A DNA stretch of 64,000 nucleotides from an uncultured Nostocoides sp. GTDB lineage: Bacteria; Actinomycetota; Actinomycetes; Actinomycetales; Dermatophilaceae. Both the position numbers and the translations under genes were made by a program. A model generated the notes under the pieces. The model had not been told where the DNA came from and ran no database searches. It worked only from the letters and a program-made list of their open reading frames with translations. Below, one piece after another: positions 26,507-35,180 of the stretch; positions within the stretch are counted from its first letter, which is position 1; every line of letters begins with the position of its first letter. Location: contig CALMQX010000042.1 in assembly GCA_937873315.1 (NCBI GenBank), positions 124,001 to 188,000 of the forward strand. The letters run 5' to 3'.

Positions 26507-27162
26507 GAGGTTGCCTCCTGCGCAGCGAGTGCTCCCCACCGCGTGAGCGGCCAAAGTCGAGTGGTCACGGTCCCGATGATGTCACCTTCGGGGATCAACC
26601 CGTGACCAGGGCTGGCCACCCACTGGCGGGTGTCCAGCGCGCCGCCGGGTCGCTCGCTGACGACCCACACCATCCCCGGTGGCACGGTGAATGTCTGCGC
26701 GCCCGGAATCGAGGCCCCCGCGCCCACGGCATACGCGCCATCGGCCGTGCAACAGGCAACGCTGTCCCCAGCGAGCCCGACCACCCGAGCCACCACGGAT
26801 CGCTCGCCCAGATCGATACCCAGTGCCTTGGTTGCCGCCTGGGCGATCCGACCGGTAGCGCCCGCAGACAGTTCCGGGGTGCGGTCAACGCCGGGCTGAG
26901 AGCGCAGGTCGACCACCGCCAGCTCACCCCGCTGCGGGCTAGCGCCCTTGTCAATCAGCACACGATCCCCCGCGGACAGCACCGGCTCCATGCTCGAGCC
27001 GGCCACGTAGTAGGTCTGGGCTGCGAAGGCCCGCACCGCAGCGAGCGCCAGGAGCACCGCCGCCAGCAGCGCCAGAAGCCAGATGAGACGCCGCGACCCG
27101 GCTCCCGAGGAGAAGTCCTGGGTAGCCGGGTCGGCGGAGGGTTGAGCTGGAGCCTCGCTCAC
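26503..27162 (-). CDS. Signal peptidase I paralogue lacking the catalytic lysine
   Basis: A 219-residue LepB-fold protein with one N-terminal transmembrane helix. The serine motif is kept ([13 protein letters not shown]). Where its neighbour has [10 protein letters not shown], this one reads [10 protein letters not shown], so the general-base lysine is alanine. The final box is also degenerate ([15 protein letters not shown] instead of GDHRSxSxDSR). It is therefore probably inactive as a Ser-Lys protease, perhaps a regulator or partner of the tandem LepB. Its ATG overlaps the rplS stop (ATGA). Confidence 0.82.
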   Translation of the reverse strand: MSEAPAQPSADPATQDFSSGAGSRRLIWLLALLAAVLLALAAVRAFAAQTYYVAGSSMEPVLSAGDRVLIDKGASPQRGELAVVDLRSQPGVDRTPELSAGATGRIAQAATKALGIDLGERSVVARVVGLAGDSVACCTADGAYAVGAGASIPGAQTFTVPPGMVWVVSERPGGALDTRQWVASPGHGLIPEGDIIGTVTTRLWPLTRWGALAAQEATS

Positions 27163-27518
27163 TTGGCGGCCGGGGTCTCGCGCTTCTCCTTGATCTTCGC
27201 GGCCTTGCCACGCAGGTCGCGCAGGTAGTACAGCTTCGCGCGGCGAACGTCGCCACGGGTGACGACCTCGATCTTGTCGACGATCGGGGTGTGCACCGGG
27301 AAGGTGCGCTCCACGCCGACGCCGAAGGAGACCTTGCGGACGGTGAAGGTCTCGGCCACGCCACCACCGTGACGGCGGATGACGACACCCTGGAAGACCT
27401 GGATACGAGAGCGGGTGCCCTCGACGACCTTGACGTGAACCTTGACCGTGTCACCGGCGCGGAAGGCCGGGATATCGGACTTGAGCGACGCCTGGTCGAG
27501 CTCGTCGAAACGCTGCAT
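27159..27518 (-). CDS. rplS: 50S ribosomal protein L19
   Basis: A 119-residue protein with the family motif [22 protein letters not shown] and [21 protein letters not shown]. It sits at the 30S/50S interface. Start ATG at 27518 gives the standard MQRFDEL; a ribosome site (GAGAG) is close upstream. It is followed by lepB with a 4-base overlap, as in other actinobacteria. Confidence 0.95.
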   Translation of the reverse strand: MQRFDELDQASLKSDIPAFRAGDTVKVHVKVVEGTRSRIQVFQGVVIRRHGGGVAETFTVRKVSFGVGVERTFPVHTPIVDKIEVVTRGDVRRAKLYYLRDLRGKAAKIKEKRETPAAK

Positions 27519-27724
27519 GTTCTCTCCTGCCGGTGCCACAGGTCACCCGCGTGTCGGTACTGCGATGTCGGTCTGCACTCGCCGGGCCGCATGCGTGCTG
27601 CACTCCCCCTGTGGCGAGGGCCGTTCTCGGCGTGATGCAAGGGTCAAGTCTGCCAGAGGGGATACCCGCCACGGAAATCCGCTGGGTTGCGCCATTGTCG
27701 CTGACACGGCATACCTTTGTCGGC
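27519..27724. promoter_or_regulatory. Divergent promoter region between rplS and the FetB-like permease
   Basis: About 205 bases between divergent genes hold the promoters of both. A copy of the octamer (CGGCATAC) lies near 27708, just upstream of the GTG start of the permease. I could not fix the promoter elements. Confidence 0.35.
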
Positions 27725-28483
27725 GTGAGCATCGACCCCGGCTGGCCGGTCGCCATCGCGGTCACAGCCCTGCTCCTGCTCACCGTGGCCGCGTATGCCG
27801 TGGGCCGGCTTCCGCAGCCGGGGCAGACGGTCGTGGCCATGGCGCGAGCGACCGGACAGCTCTCTCTCGCCGCGCTCATCATCACCTCGGTGGTTGCCTC
27901 GTTGTGGCGCTCCGTCGCGCTCTTGACGGTGATGTTCGGGATCGCTGTCGTGACCACGACCCGACGCATCGGCGCCCCTCGGGCCTGGCCGTGGGCGACG
28001 TTCGCCATGCTGGCGGGTCTGCTCCCGGTCATGGCCATCGTGGTACTCACCGGCACGATCCCCCTGCAAGGAATCGCGCTGATCCCGATCGTCGGGATCC
28101 TCGCGGGCAACACGATGAACGGACACACGCTCACCTGCCGTCGAGCCTTCGAAGGGCTCCGAGAGGAGCACGAGAGTTATGAGGCGTACCTGGCCTTGGG
28201 GTTTACCCGCAGCCAGGCCATTGCGCCGATCATCCACCGTCGGGTGCCGGAGGCCTTGATCCCTGGCTTGGATCAGGTGCGTACAGCGGGCGTGGTGACC
28301 TTGCCGGGGGCCTTTATCGGTGTGCTCCTTGGTGGTGGCTCGCCGGCGCAGGCGGCCGCCGCCCAGGTCCTCGTTCTGGTCGGCATCATGGCGGCCCAAA
28401 GCATCACTGCGGTGACCGCTGAGCGCTTTATCCGGGAGGCGAGACTCTTGCCCCCGGACCTCCGGGCCGCGCTGCGTGCCTGA
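27725..28483 (+). CDS. FetB/UPF0014 family ABC transporter permease
   Basis: A 252-residue membrane protein with about seven transmembrane segments. UPF0014 features include GNTMNGHTLTCRRA near residue 135 and TLPGAFIGVLLGGGSPAQAA near 200. E. coli FetB is the permease of an iron-exporting ABC transporter, but no fetA ATPase is adjacent here. The ATPase partner is therefore elsewhere or different. The GTG at 27725 is preferred; an upstream ATG in frame exists near 27638 but precedes hydrophilic, poorly conserved residues. Confidence 0.75.
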   Translation: MSIDPGWPVAIAVTALLLLTVAAYAVGRLPQPGQTVVAMARATGQLSLAALIITSVVASLWRSVALLTVMFGIAVVTTTRRIGAPRAWPWATFAMLAGLLPVMAIVVLTGTIPLQGIALIPIVGILAGNTMNGHTLTCRRAFEGLREEHESYEAYLALGFTRSQAIAPIIHRRVPEALIPGLDQVRTAGVVTLPGAFIGVLLGGGSPAQAAAAQVLVLVGIMAAQSITAVTAERFIREARLLPPDLRAALRA

Positions 28484-28560
28484 CCGCCCGCAACCCTGAT
28501 CGCCGCGCTACTGTCGGCGCGGCGGCATACGGTGGAGGGAAGCTCACAAGGAGGGTTCCC

Positions 28561-29130
28561 GTGACCACGATCGTCCTGTATCACCATGTCCTTGGCTTGA
28601 CGCCGGGCGTGCGCGCGCTCGCCGATGCCCTGGCGACCGCGGGGCACACCGTACTGACCCCGGACCTCTTCGATGGACGGACCTTTGCCTCGATCGATGA
28701 GGGCATGGCCTTCGTCCGATCCCAGGATCAGGATCACCTGGCCGAGCTCGGGATCGCTGCCGCGCTCGAGGTGGCCGAGCCGCTCGTCGTGGCCGGCATC
28801 TCGTATGGGGCCATGGTTGCCGGCATGGTGGCCAGCCGCCGTCCAGTGGCCGGCATGCTCTCGCTGGAGTCTTTCGTCGACCCGTCCTGGGTGGGTGGCT
28901 GGCGTCGGCCCGTCCCGGTGCAGATCCATGCGATGGAGGAGGACCCCTTCTTCCTGGAGGACGAGGAGGCGGCCCGAGCGTGGGTCGCCGAGCACGACGA
29001 CGCCGAGCTGTTCACCTATCCCGGCGATCAACACCTCTTCACCGACGCAAGCACCCCCGCACATGCCGCCGGATTAACCGCCATCGTGATCCAGCGCAGC
29101 CTGGCATTCGTCGAGCAGGTGAGCGGGTGA
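28561..29130 (+). CDS. Dienelactone hydrolase family protein
   Basis: A 189-residue alpha/beta hydrolase with the nucleophile elbow AGISYGAMVAG near residue 80 (Ser in place of the Cys of classical dienelactone hydrolase). The acid/His end is YPGDQHLFTD near 162. Small esters or lactones are likely substrates. A strong ribosome site (AAGGAGG) precedes the GTG at 28561. It overlaps the DinB gene by 4 bases (GTGA). Confidence 0.82.
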   Translation: MTTIVLYHHVLGLTPGVRALADALATAGHTVLTPDLFDGRTFASIDEGMAFVRSQDQDHLAELGIAAALEVAEPLVVAGISYGAMVAGMVASRRPVAGMLSLESFVDPSWVGGWRRPVPVQIHAMEEDPFFLEDEEAARAWVAEHDDAELFTYPGDQHLFTDASTPAHAAGLTAIVIQRSLAFVEQVSG

Positions 29131-29681
29131 GCCGGGCGCCCTGGGAACCGCCGTTGGCAGGTCCCGCAGACCGGCAGTTGGTCGCCTCCCTGGATCGGAT
29201 GCGATGGACCTTCCGCTGGAAATGCGATGGCCTGGATGCGGCCGGGTTGGCGGTCAGTATCGGCGCATCGAGTTTGACCCTGGGCGGGCTACTTCGCCAC
29301 CTGACCCTGGTGGAGGACTCGATGCTGGGTGAGCGGCTGGACTCGCTGCCATTTCCGGCGCACTGGGGCGAGGTGGATTGGGACGACCCCGATGCCGAGT
29401 TCCACAGCGCGGCAACTCTGCCCCCGGCTCAGCTGTATGCCGATTACGACGCCGCCGTTGAGCGAGCGCGCGCCTGGATGGTGAGCGCACTGGCACATCC
29501 GGAGGGACTCGACGCGCCCTCAGCCAAGGAGTTCGACGGTCAGGTCGTCTCACGTCGTCGATTCGTGTGCGATCTGCTTGAGGAGTACGGCCGGCATACC
29601 GGCCACGCCGATCTCATTCGGGAGGCTGTCGACGGTCGGACCGGCGAGGACCCGCCCGTGGATTGGCGACCCGGCGGCTGA
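29127..29681 (+). CDS. DinB/DUF664 family protein (mycothiol-dependent enzyme-like)
   Basis: A 184-residue four-helix-bundle protein. It has GGLLRHLTLVEDSMLGERL near residue 55 and a C-terminal EEYGRHTGHADLIREAVDG. The spaced histidines form the metal site of the DinB superfamily. In Actinobacteria this subgroup includes mycothiol S-transferases. It starts at GTG 29127, overlapping the hydrolase stop. The C-terminal histidine region carries a copy of the octamer. Confidence 0.8.
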   Translation: MSRAPWEPPLAGPADRQLVASLDRMRWTFRWKCDGLDAAGLAVSIGASSLTLGGLLRHLTLVEDSMLGERLDSLPFPAHWGEVDWDDPDAEFHSAATLPPAQLYADYDAAVERARAWMVSALAHPEGLDAPSAKEFDGQVVSRRRFVCDLLEEYGRHTGHADLIREAVDGRTGEDPPVDWRPGG

Positions 29682-29686
29682 GCAGG

Positions 29687-30886
29687 TCAGCGCAAGCGCT
29701 TGGTCAGTTCGATGGTTCCCGGGTATCGCGGAGGGGCCTGCTGCCGTCGATACCCAAGCTTGGCGTAGATGCGCTGATTTCGGGCGCTGCGCTCCCCCGT
29801 ATTCATCCAGGCCGTGCGCGCGGTCGTCGGCGCCTGCGCCTCGAGGAAGCCGATGAGCTCACGTCCCAGCCCGCGACCAGCGAGATCCGGGGCCACCATC
29901 AAGCGGCCCAACTCCCAGATGGACGGGTCCTGCGGGGACACCCGTGCACGTCCCGAGATCACCAGCCGCCCGTCGACATGGCCGACCCAGGTTTGGTACG
30001 CGTTCAGCCCTGCCCGCACGTCCTCCTCGGTCTCGACCAGCGGAGGAATGCCCCAGGCGTCATTGGCGCGACCCTCAGGCACCCAGCAGGCGCGCTGCAG
30101 CACGAGCAACTCAGGCGCATCCGCGGGCACTGCGAGCCGGAGTCCCAGGCCATCAAGACCGGTCGTCAGCGCGGAGGCCGCGAGTAGGTCTGGCCGGCGC
30201 GCTGCCGTGCGAGCCACCCGCTGCTGCTGCCGCCAAGCGGCAATCGCGGCATGGTCGCCCGAGAGCAGCACGTTTGGCACCGCCCGAGCGGTACCGGCGT
30301 CATCCCAGGTCGCCGGCCGGGTATACACGGGGTACTCCAGCAGGCCATCCTCGTGCGACTCTTCCACCAGCGACTCGGCATTGCCGACCACGCCCGGGAG
30401 CAGTCGGCCGATGGCTTCGACCATGGCGAGCACGGCCACCTCGCCGCCATTGAGCACGTAATCCCCGAGCGAGACCACCGTCACTGGCATGCGCGCTGCC
30501 GCGTGCTCATACACCCGCTCATCGATGCCCTCATAACGCCCGCAGGCGAAAGCCAGCCAGGGTTCCGCCGCCAGATCGTGGGCCATCGCCTGGGTGAACG
30601 GAATGCCGCCGGGACCCGGAACGATGAGGTGCGGGACCGGCATACTCGCAGAACCGCCTTGGGCGACAACGGCATCGAGCGCGGCTGCCCACGGTTCCGG
30701 CTTCATCACCATGCCGGCGCCACCGCCGAATGGACTGTCGTCGACGGTGTGGTGGCGGTCGGTGGTGAAGCTCCGCAGGTCGTGGACCTGGATGTCGAGC
30801 AGCCCTTCCCGGCGGGCTTTGCCGATGAGCGAGAGCTCCAGGGGCGCCAGGTACTCCGGGAAGATCGAGACGACGTCGATACGCAT
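29687..30886 (-). CDS. trmD: tRNA (guanine-37-N1)-methyltransferase TrmD fused to a GNAT acetyltransferase domain
   Basis: A 399-residue protein. Residues 1 to about 245 are Trm[41 protein letters not shown] and the knot sequence [20 protein letters not shown]. It methylates G37 next to the anticodon, preventing +1 frameshifts. Residues about 250-399 form a GNAT N-acetyltransferase domain with the acetyl-CoA loop [18 protein letters not shown] and a C-terminal [11 protein letters not shown]. The reading frame is continuous with no gap, so it is a true fusion. The acetyl acceptor is unknown. The start at 30886 is used because it gives the normal TrmD N-terminus. Confidence 0.9.
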   Translation of the reverse strand: MRIDVVSIFPEYLAPLELSLIGKARREGLLDIQVHDLRSFTTDRHHTVDDSPFGGGAGMVMKPEPWAAALDAVVAQGGSASMPVPHLIVPGPGGIPFTQAMAHDLAAEPWLAFACGRYEGIDERVYEHAAARMPVTVVSLGDYVLNGGEVAVLAMVEAIGRLLPGVVGNAESLVEESHEDGLLEYPVYTRPATWDDAGTARAVPNVLLSGDHAAIAAWRQQQRVARTAARRPDLLAASALTTGLDGLGLRLAVPADAPELLVLQRACWVPEGRANDAWGIPPLVETEEDVRAGLNAYQTWVGHVDGRLVISGRARVSPQDPSIWELGRLMVAPDLAGRGLGRELIGFLEAQAPTTARTAWMNTGERSARNQRIYAKLGYRRQQAPPRYPGTIELTKRLR

Positions 30887-30894
30887 CGCCAGCC

Positions 30895-31431
30895 TCACTG
30901 CGCCAAGTCGAGGAGTCCGGGTGGCGCGTCCAGGACGACCCGTCCGCCCTGGAGATCCACCACCGGCACGAGCGCTTCAACGAAGGGCACCAGGGCCTGG
31001 CGCCCGTCGGGGAGCGCAATCTTGAGCAGGTCTTGGGCCGCCCCCAGTTGCAAGCCGCTGACCTTGCCGAGCAGCTCGCCGCCGGGGCTGACGACGCTCA
31101 GCCCAACGAGCTCCTCCTCGAAGTAGCCCTCCGCGTCATCGGGCGCGGGATCCTGATCGACCGCGTCCTGCGGTGCACGCAGGAAGGTGCCGCGCAGCGA
31201 CTCGGCACCGGTGCGATCCGGGATCTCTTCGAAGCCGACCAACCAGATGCCCCGGTGCACCCGGGTTGAGAGCACCGTGAGCGATCGAGGCACGCCGGAC
31301 CCGGGCGCGGCCTGGGTGTCCAGGCGGGCACCGATGGCGAGCCGCCGCTCCGGCTCATCGGTGTGCAACTGCACGGTGACCTCGCCGCGCAGGCCGTGCG
31401 GTTTGCCGATCCGGGCAATGGTCGCGGCCAT
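30895..31431 (-). CDS. rimM: Ribosome maturation factor RimM
   Basis: A 178-residue protein. The N-terminal RimM domain has [18 protein letters not shown] and the C-terminal PRC-barrel has [13 protein letters not shown]. It assists 30S maturation by binding S19. ATG at 31431 is preceded by AAGGTGG. It lies between the KH protein and trmD as usual. Confidence 0.93.
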   Translation of the reverse strand: MAATIARIGKPHGLRGEVTVQLHTDEPERRLAIGARLDTQAAPGSGVPRSLTVLSTRVHRGIWLVGFEEIPDRTGAESLRGTFLRAPQDAVDQDPAPDDAEGYFEEELVGLSVVSPGGELLGKVSGLQLGAAQDLLKIALPDGRQALVPFVEALVPVVDLQGGRVVLDAPPGLLDLAQ

Positions 31432-31465
31432 CGAATCCACCTTAGGAATTGAAGCGATCATGCGA

Positions 31466-31510
31466 AAGGCGGGGTATGCCGGTGCTCAGCACCGCGGCAT
31501 ACCCCGCCTT
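31466..31510. terminator. Long hairpin between the KH gene and rimM, built from the GTATGCCG word
   Basis: Outer arms AAGGCGGGGTATGCCG (31466-31481) and its exact complement (31495-31510) enclose a smaller GGTGC/GCACC stem. It lies 15 bases past the KH stop on the minus strand and would act as an intrinsic terminator or attenuator before rimM. Each arm holds one octamer copy. Confidence 0.8.
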
Positions 31511-31524
31511 GTCAGCTGGCCGGG

Positions 31525-31767
31525 TCAGCGAACCCGGTCGGTGTCGACGATGTCGATGCGCAGTTGCCGACCACCCGCGAGGGCAGTCATCACCGTGCGC
31601 AGGGCGCTTGCCGTGCGGCCAGAGCGGCCGATGACCCGCCCGAGGTCCTCGGGATGAACCCGAACCTCAAACAGCTCACCGCGGCGAAGCTCCTTGCGGC
31701 GCACCGTGACGTCGTCCTTGTGGTCGACGATCCCGGTGACCAGGTGCTCCAGCGCCTCCTCGAGCAT
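31525..31767 (-). CDS. KH-domain RNA-binding protein (KhpA/YlqC-like)
   Basis: An 80-residue single KH domain with the GXXG loop in LGRVIGRSGRTASALRTVM. KhpA-type proteins bind RNA, usually with KhpB, and influence cell division and translation. ATG at 31767 begins 3 bases after the rpsP stop, matching the universal rpsP-KH-rimM-trmD order. Confidence 0.92.
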   Translation of the reverse strand: MLEEALEHLVTGIVDHKDDVTVRRKELRRGELFEVRVHPEDLGRVIGRSGRTASALRTVMTALAGGRQLRIDIVDTDRVR

Positions 31768-31769
31768 GG

Positions 31770-32411
31770 TCAGGAACCCGCCTTGACGAAGCCAGCGGCC
31801 TCGGCGTCGGCCTCGGTCTTGAACCAGAACTCGGCGATCGTGGCGTCGTACCACTGACCACCGGGCTGGTGGTACTTGCCCGAGTCGGCGTTGCCCTTGA
31901 CCTCATAACCCTCAGGCGCACTGCCATCGGCGTTCGCGGCAACGGCACCCGCGGGCAGCGAGGCAGCGGCGGCCGGGGCGGCAGCAGGCTCGTCGGTCGC
32001 GGCGTCGGCCAGAGTGAGCTCCTCGGCGGGGGCCTCCTCGACCTTCTTGGCGGCCTTCTTGCGCGGGGTGGTCGCGCCCGAGGTGTCGGCGGCGTCGGAC
32101 TTGCCGGCGGCGGCGAGGGCGGCCTCGTAGAGCGACTTCTTGCTGGGCTTGGGCTCGGCGACCTTGACGGCGCCGTCCTCGTACTTCTTCAGCAGCGCGG
32201 CGACGGCCTCAGTGGGCTGAGCGCCCCGCTGAATCCAGTAGGTCGCGCGCTCCATGTCGATGTCGATGAGCGAAGGCTCCTCGGTGGGGTGGTACTTCCC
32301 GATTTCCTCGATCGCCCGACCGTCCCGCTTGGTGCGGGAGTCCATGACGACGACGCGGTAGAAGGGGGCGCGGATTTTGCCCATCCGCTTGAGGCGAATC
32401 TTGACGGCCAC
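31770..32411 (-). CDS. rpsP: 30S ribosomal protein S16 with long C-terminal extension
   Basis: A 213-residue protein, more than double the usual 80-90 residues. Residues 1 to about 85 are S16 ([21 protein letters not shown]). A Lys/Ala-rich linker follows, and then a compact tail of about 45 residues with the pattern GNxxSGKYHxPGGxWYxxT and [14 protein letters not shown]. That tail resembles small 'sunset'-type domains in other bacterial proteins. The GTG start at 32411 is chosen because the S16 N-terminus begins exactly there. Confidence 0.9.
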   Translation of the reverse strand: MAVKIRLKRMGKIRAPFYRVVVMDSRTKRDGRAIEEIGKYHPTEEPSLIDIDMERATYWIQRGAQPTEAVAALLKKYEDGAVKVAEPKPSKKSLYEAALAAAGKSDAADTSGATTPRKKAAKKVEEAPAEELTLADAATDEPAAAPAAAASLPAGAVAANADGSAPEGYEVKGNADSGKYHQPGGQWYDATIAEFWFKTEADAEAAGFVKAGS

Positions 32412-32494
32412 GGAGTGTGGTCTCACTTTCTTGTTGTGATGAGGCACGGCCAGACCGGGTGGGGACACTCGGGGTGCCATGTCTCGGGGGTAGG

Positions 32495-32529
32495 CGTATG
32501 TCGAGGGTGAGAGGGCCTCACGGCATACG
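32495..32529. terminator. Imperfect hairpin downstream of the Rrf2 gene
   Basis: CGTATGTC...GTGAG pairs with CTCAC...GGCATACG, with one G/T wobble and a 4-base bulge, around AGGGC. It lies about 50 bases after the Rrf2 stop and upstream of rpsP. One arm is the exact octamer and the other is a one-mismatch version. Confidence 0.6.
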
Positions 32530-32579
32530 GGTACAAGGGGTGATTCTGCCAGAGCCGCCCGGTCGGGGCGAATCGCGCC

Positions 32580-33044
32580 TTAGCGCGGCAGCCAGGCGTC
32601 CGGTTCCTCGGCCAGGCCGCGTACGTGGTCGGGCAACTCGCCGGTCACCAGATCCGCCAGGGTCACGCCATCGAGGACGTGTCGCATGCTCGCGCGCAGC
32701 GCCACCCACACGACCGGCAGGTGCTGCGCCACGCCTTCGTATGCCGTTTGGTGGGGTCGCAGTCCGCGGACCTCGGCCAGCGGCCCGTCCACGGTCCGCA
32801 CCACCATGCCCAAGGTCAGTTCCTCGGCGGGTAGCGCAAGACGGTACCCGCCAGCACTTCCCCGCTGACTCACGACCAAGCCCCCGCGACGCAGGTCGGC
32901 GAGGATCGCCTCAAGGAATTTGCGCGGGAGGTCCTGCTCGCGGGCCAAGCTCTCAGCCGACAGCGACGTGCTGCCGCTGCGATGGGCGGCGGCCAAGCTG
33001 AGCAGCGCACGAATCGCATAGTCGGTGCGGGCCGAGATGTCCAC
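32580..33044 (-). CDS. Rrf2 family transcriptional regulator
   Basis: A 154-residue Rrf2 protein. The N-terminal winged helix (DISARTDYAIRALLSLA) includes the conserved recognition segment LAREQDLPRKFLEAILADLRRGG and SQRGSAGGYRLA. The cluster cysteines used by IscR/NsrR are absent, so it probably senses something other than an Fe-S cluster, or works like CymR through a partner. GTG start at 33044. It is divergent from a TauE/SafE-type exporter, with a strong inverted repeat between them. Confidence 0.85.
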   Translation of the reverse strand: MDISARTDYAIRALLSLAAAHRSGSTSLSAESLAREQDLPRKFLEAILADLRRGGLVVSQRGSAGGYRLALPAEELTLGMVVRTVDGPLAEVRGLRPHQTAYEGVAQHLPVVWVALRASMRHVLDGVTLADLVTGELPDHVRGLAEEPDAWLPR

Positions 33045-33129
33045 AGCCCATATCCTGGCAGGTTCCGGGTGCGACGCTGCATCCCCGCCATTTCTCGCGA
33101 ATGCACGACAGCGCCCGCCCAGATGCGCT

Positions 33130-33158
33130 ATATTCCCTATCAATTCGATAGGGAATAT
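33130..33158. promoter_or_regulatory. Probable Rrf2-type operator
   Basis: A perfect 12-base inverted repeat, ATATTCCCTATC (33130-33141) and its complement (33147-33158), with a 5-base centre. It is A/T-rich within a GC-rich region and sits between the divergent Rrf2 and TauE-type genes. The spacing and TTCC/GGAA halves fit Rrf2-family operators. It probably overlaps the exporter promoter. Confidence 0.7.
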
Positions 33159-33224
33159 CGGATTGCGGTGGCAGGGGTGTCATCGCACGCGGGTCGCAGG
33201 GGCCCCGAAGAGATGAGGTATGAC

Positions 33225-34238
33225 ATGGGATTCTTGACGAATATCGACTGGGTGCTGACGCTCGCCTGCTTCGGCATCGGCATCGTCGTCGGCTTGACCG
33301 GCATGGGTGGCGGGGCGCTCATGACCCCCGTCCTGGTCCTCTTCTTCAACATCCCGCCGCTCACGGCGGTCTCGAGCGACCTGGTGGCGGCCGCCGTGAT
33401 GAAGCCCGTCGGATCGTGGGTGCACTGGCGCAATGGCACCGTCAACCTGGATCTGGTCAAGTGGCTGTGCATCGGCTCGATCCCGGCCGCCTTCTCAGGC
33501 GTCTTCATCCTCAAGGCCCTAGGGCACTCCGAGGAACTCGACGCCAATATCAAGTTGGCGCTGGGTGTGGCCCTGCTGATCGCCGCGGCTGGGCTGATCT
33601 TCCGTGCCTATAGCCGCCTGGTGGAGCGAGCCCGCAAGCGGGATGGCATTCTGCCGCCGGAAAACAAGGACCGACCCGATGTGGTCGTTCGCAAGCTTCC
33701 CACCATCGCGGTTGGCGCGCTCGGCGGGCTCATCGTGGGGATGACCTCGGTGGGCTCGGGGTCCCTGATCATCATCGCGCTCATGCTGCTTTATCCGACG
33801 CTCAAGGCGAGCAATTTGGTGGGTACCGACCTCGTTCAGGCGGTGCCGCTCGTCGCCTCAGCAGCCTTGGCGCACATCCTCTTTGGTGATTTCGAGATGT
33901 CCTTGACGACCTCGCTGCTCCTCGGCTCCATCCCCGGCGTGTGGATCGGCGCCCAACTCTCCTCCCGAGCACCCGGAGGCATTGTGCGTCGCGCGTTGGC
34001 CTTTGTCCTGCTGGCGTCGGCTCTCAAGTTGCTGGGAGTGTCCAACCAGGCCACAGGGCTGATCCTGGTCAGTGCGCTCATTGTGGCGCCATTGGTCTGG
34101 ATGGCGGTGCGACGCCGACATGGCTTCCCCGCGCTGGCGCCACCGCGAGGCAAGCGCTCGACTTTGCCGACAGCGAGCGGGCAGGTGGACACCTCGGATA
34201 CCGAGACAACGTCAGACGCGCCGAGATCTGCCAAATAA
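33225..34238 (+). CDS. TauE/SafE family membrane permease (sulfite/anion exporter type)
   Basis: A 337-residue membrane protein with about eight transmembrane segments. The two TauE repeats carry GLTGMGGGALMTPVLV near residue 20 and GMTSVGSGSLIIIALMLL near 170. Family members export sulfite, sulfoacetate or other organosulfur anions. Control by the divergent Rrf2 regulator suggests a sulfur or cysteine link, but this is inferred. The ATG at 33225 has GAGGT five bases upstream; another in-frame ATG is at 33213. Confidence 0.82.
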   Translation: MGFLTNIDWVLTLACFGIGIVVGLTGMGGGALMTPVLVLFFNIPPLTAVSSDLVAAAVMKPVGSWVHWRNGTVNLDLVKWLCIGSIPAAFSGVFILKALGHSEELDANIKLALGVALLIAAAGLIFRAYSRLVERARKRDGILPPENKDRPDVVVRKLPTIAVGALGGLIVGMTSVGSGSLIIIALMLLYPTLKASNLVGTDLVQAVPLVASAALAHILFGDFEMSLTTSLLLGSIPGVWIGAQLSSRAPGGIVRRALAFVLLASALKLLGVSNQATGLILVSALIVAPLVWMAVRRRHGFPALAPPRGKRSTLPTASGQVDTSDTETTSDAPRSAK

Positions 34239-34241
34239 GGT

Positions 34242-34262
34242 CTCGGGATCGTTTGATCCGAG
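34242..34262 (+). terminator. Short hairpin after the TauE-type gene
   Basis: CTCGGGATC and GATCCGAG pair with a single bulged G around GTTT, just past the stop at 34238. It is a plausible weak terminator with no clear T-tract. Confidence 0.4.
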
Positions 34263-34310
34263 GGATGGGTGGCCCGTCCGCTGTTCCGCCGATGCCGATA
34301 GGACGAGCAG

Positions 34311-35180
34311 GTGTCTCTCTTCCGACGCCGTGAGAGCAGTTGCGTCCTTCGGGGCGGACGAATCGTCCAAGAGTCCTACGGCAAAGACTACGCACCCGAT
34401 CTCTTCGTCGAGTGGGGCTCCATCACCAAGTTGGTCACCGCCGAGGTCGTATCCCGACTGGTCGACAGTGGGCTGCTTGCCTACGACCAGCCGGCCAGGG
34501 AAGTCCTGGGCCCGCTGCCGCCCTCCGTCACGGTTGGCGGACTCGTGACACACACCTCCGGGCTCCCCCGGGTGCACGCAGGCATGAAGGCTGGGATCCT
34601 TCAAGACCCCTACAGCGATACCGGCCCGTCTGTGGTGCGAGCGGCGGTAGCCAAGCTTGCAGAGGGAGACCTCCTGGCCCCCGGATCGATGACCTATTCC
34701 AATCTGGGGTATGCCGTGCTCGGGCTCATCATCGAAGAGGTCACTGGAAGGCCATGGTTCGAAGTGGTCAGGGAGCAGATTGCTGACCCACAGGGACTGT
34801 GCCTCGTGCTTGTGCCTCCGGCAGACAAGTGGGCGCACATTCGCGGCTTTGATCGACAGCCGCACCGGCCCTGGGATCTTGAGAACTCTGCCTATGCGCC
34901 GGCCGGAGCGTTATGGAGCACCCTGCGCGATCTAGCCAGGTATGGCGCCTACTCCCTCGCTAGCGATGCGGTCCAGCTTCCGCAGAGGGCATGGCAGGCG
35001 GACCGAGACCGCTACTGGCACAACGGCCAGACCCGCGACGCGGGCTCGTGCCTGATCGTTGAGCCGGGACGGCAACTCGTTGTAGCCGCACACACGTTGG
35101 CGCGACTCCCCGGAGCTGCAGACAGGCTTGCTGCTCGGATTGCGGATCGTCCCACGGAGGAACTTGATGCTTCTGTATGA
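34311..35180 (+). CDS. Serine hydrolase of the class-C beta-lactamase/DD-peptidase family
   Basis: A 289-residue protein with the active-site serine and lysine in WGSITKLVTAEV (SxxK, near residue 38). The tyrosine motif is TYSNLGYAVLGLI (YxN, near 130). Such proteins include esterases, D-aminopeptidases and beta-lactamases. No signal peptide is seen, so it is probably cytoplasmic and not a resistance enzyme. Start GTG at 34311. Base composition is slightly less GC-rich than neighbours, and the gene is followed by a broken DCC gene, suggesting a transferred or rearranged segment. Confidence 0.78.
   Translation: MSLFRRRESSCVLRGGRIVQESYGKDYAPDLFVEWGSITKLVTAEVVSRLVDSGLLAYDQPAREVLGPLPPSVTVGGLVTHTSGLPRVHAGMKAGILQDPYSDTGPSVVRAAVAKLAEGDLLAPGSMTYSNLGYAVLGLIIEEVTGRPWFEVVREQIADPQGLCLVLVPPADKWAHIRGFDRQPHRPWDLENSAYAPAGALWSTLRDLARYGAYSLASDAVQLPQRAWQADRDRYWHNGQTRDAGSCLIVEPGRQLVVAAHTLARLPGAADRLAARIADRPTEELDASV

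Noticed and set aside
34311..35180. Antibiotic-resistance beta-lactamase
   Set aside because: SxxK and YxN motifs are shared by many esterases and peptidases, and no signal peptide is present, so a resistance call is not supported.
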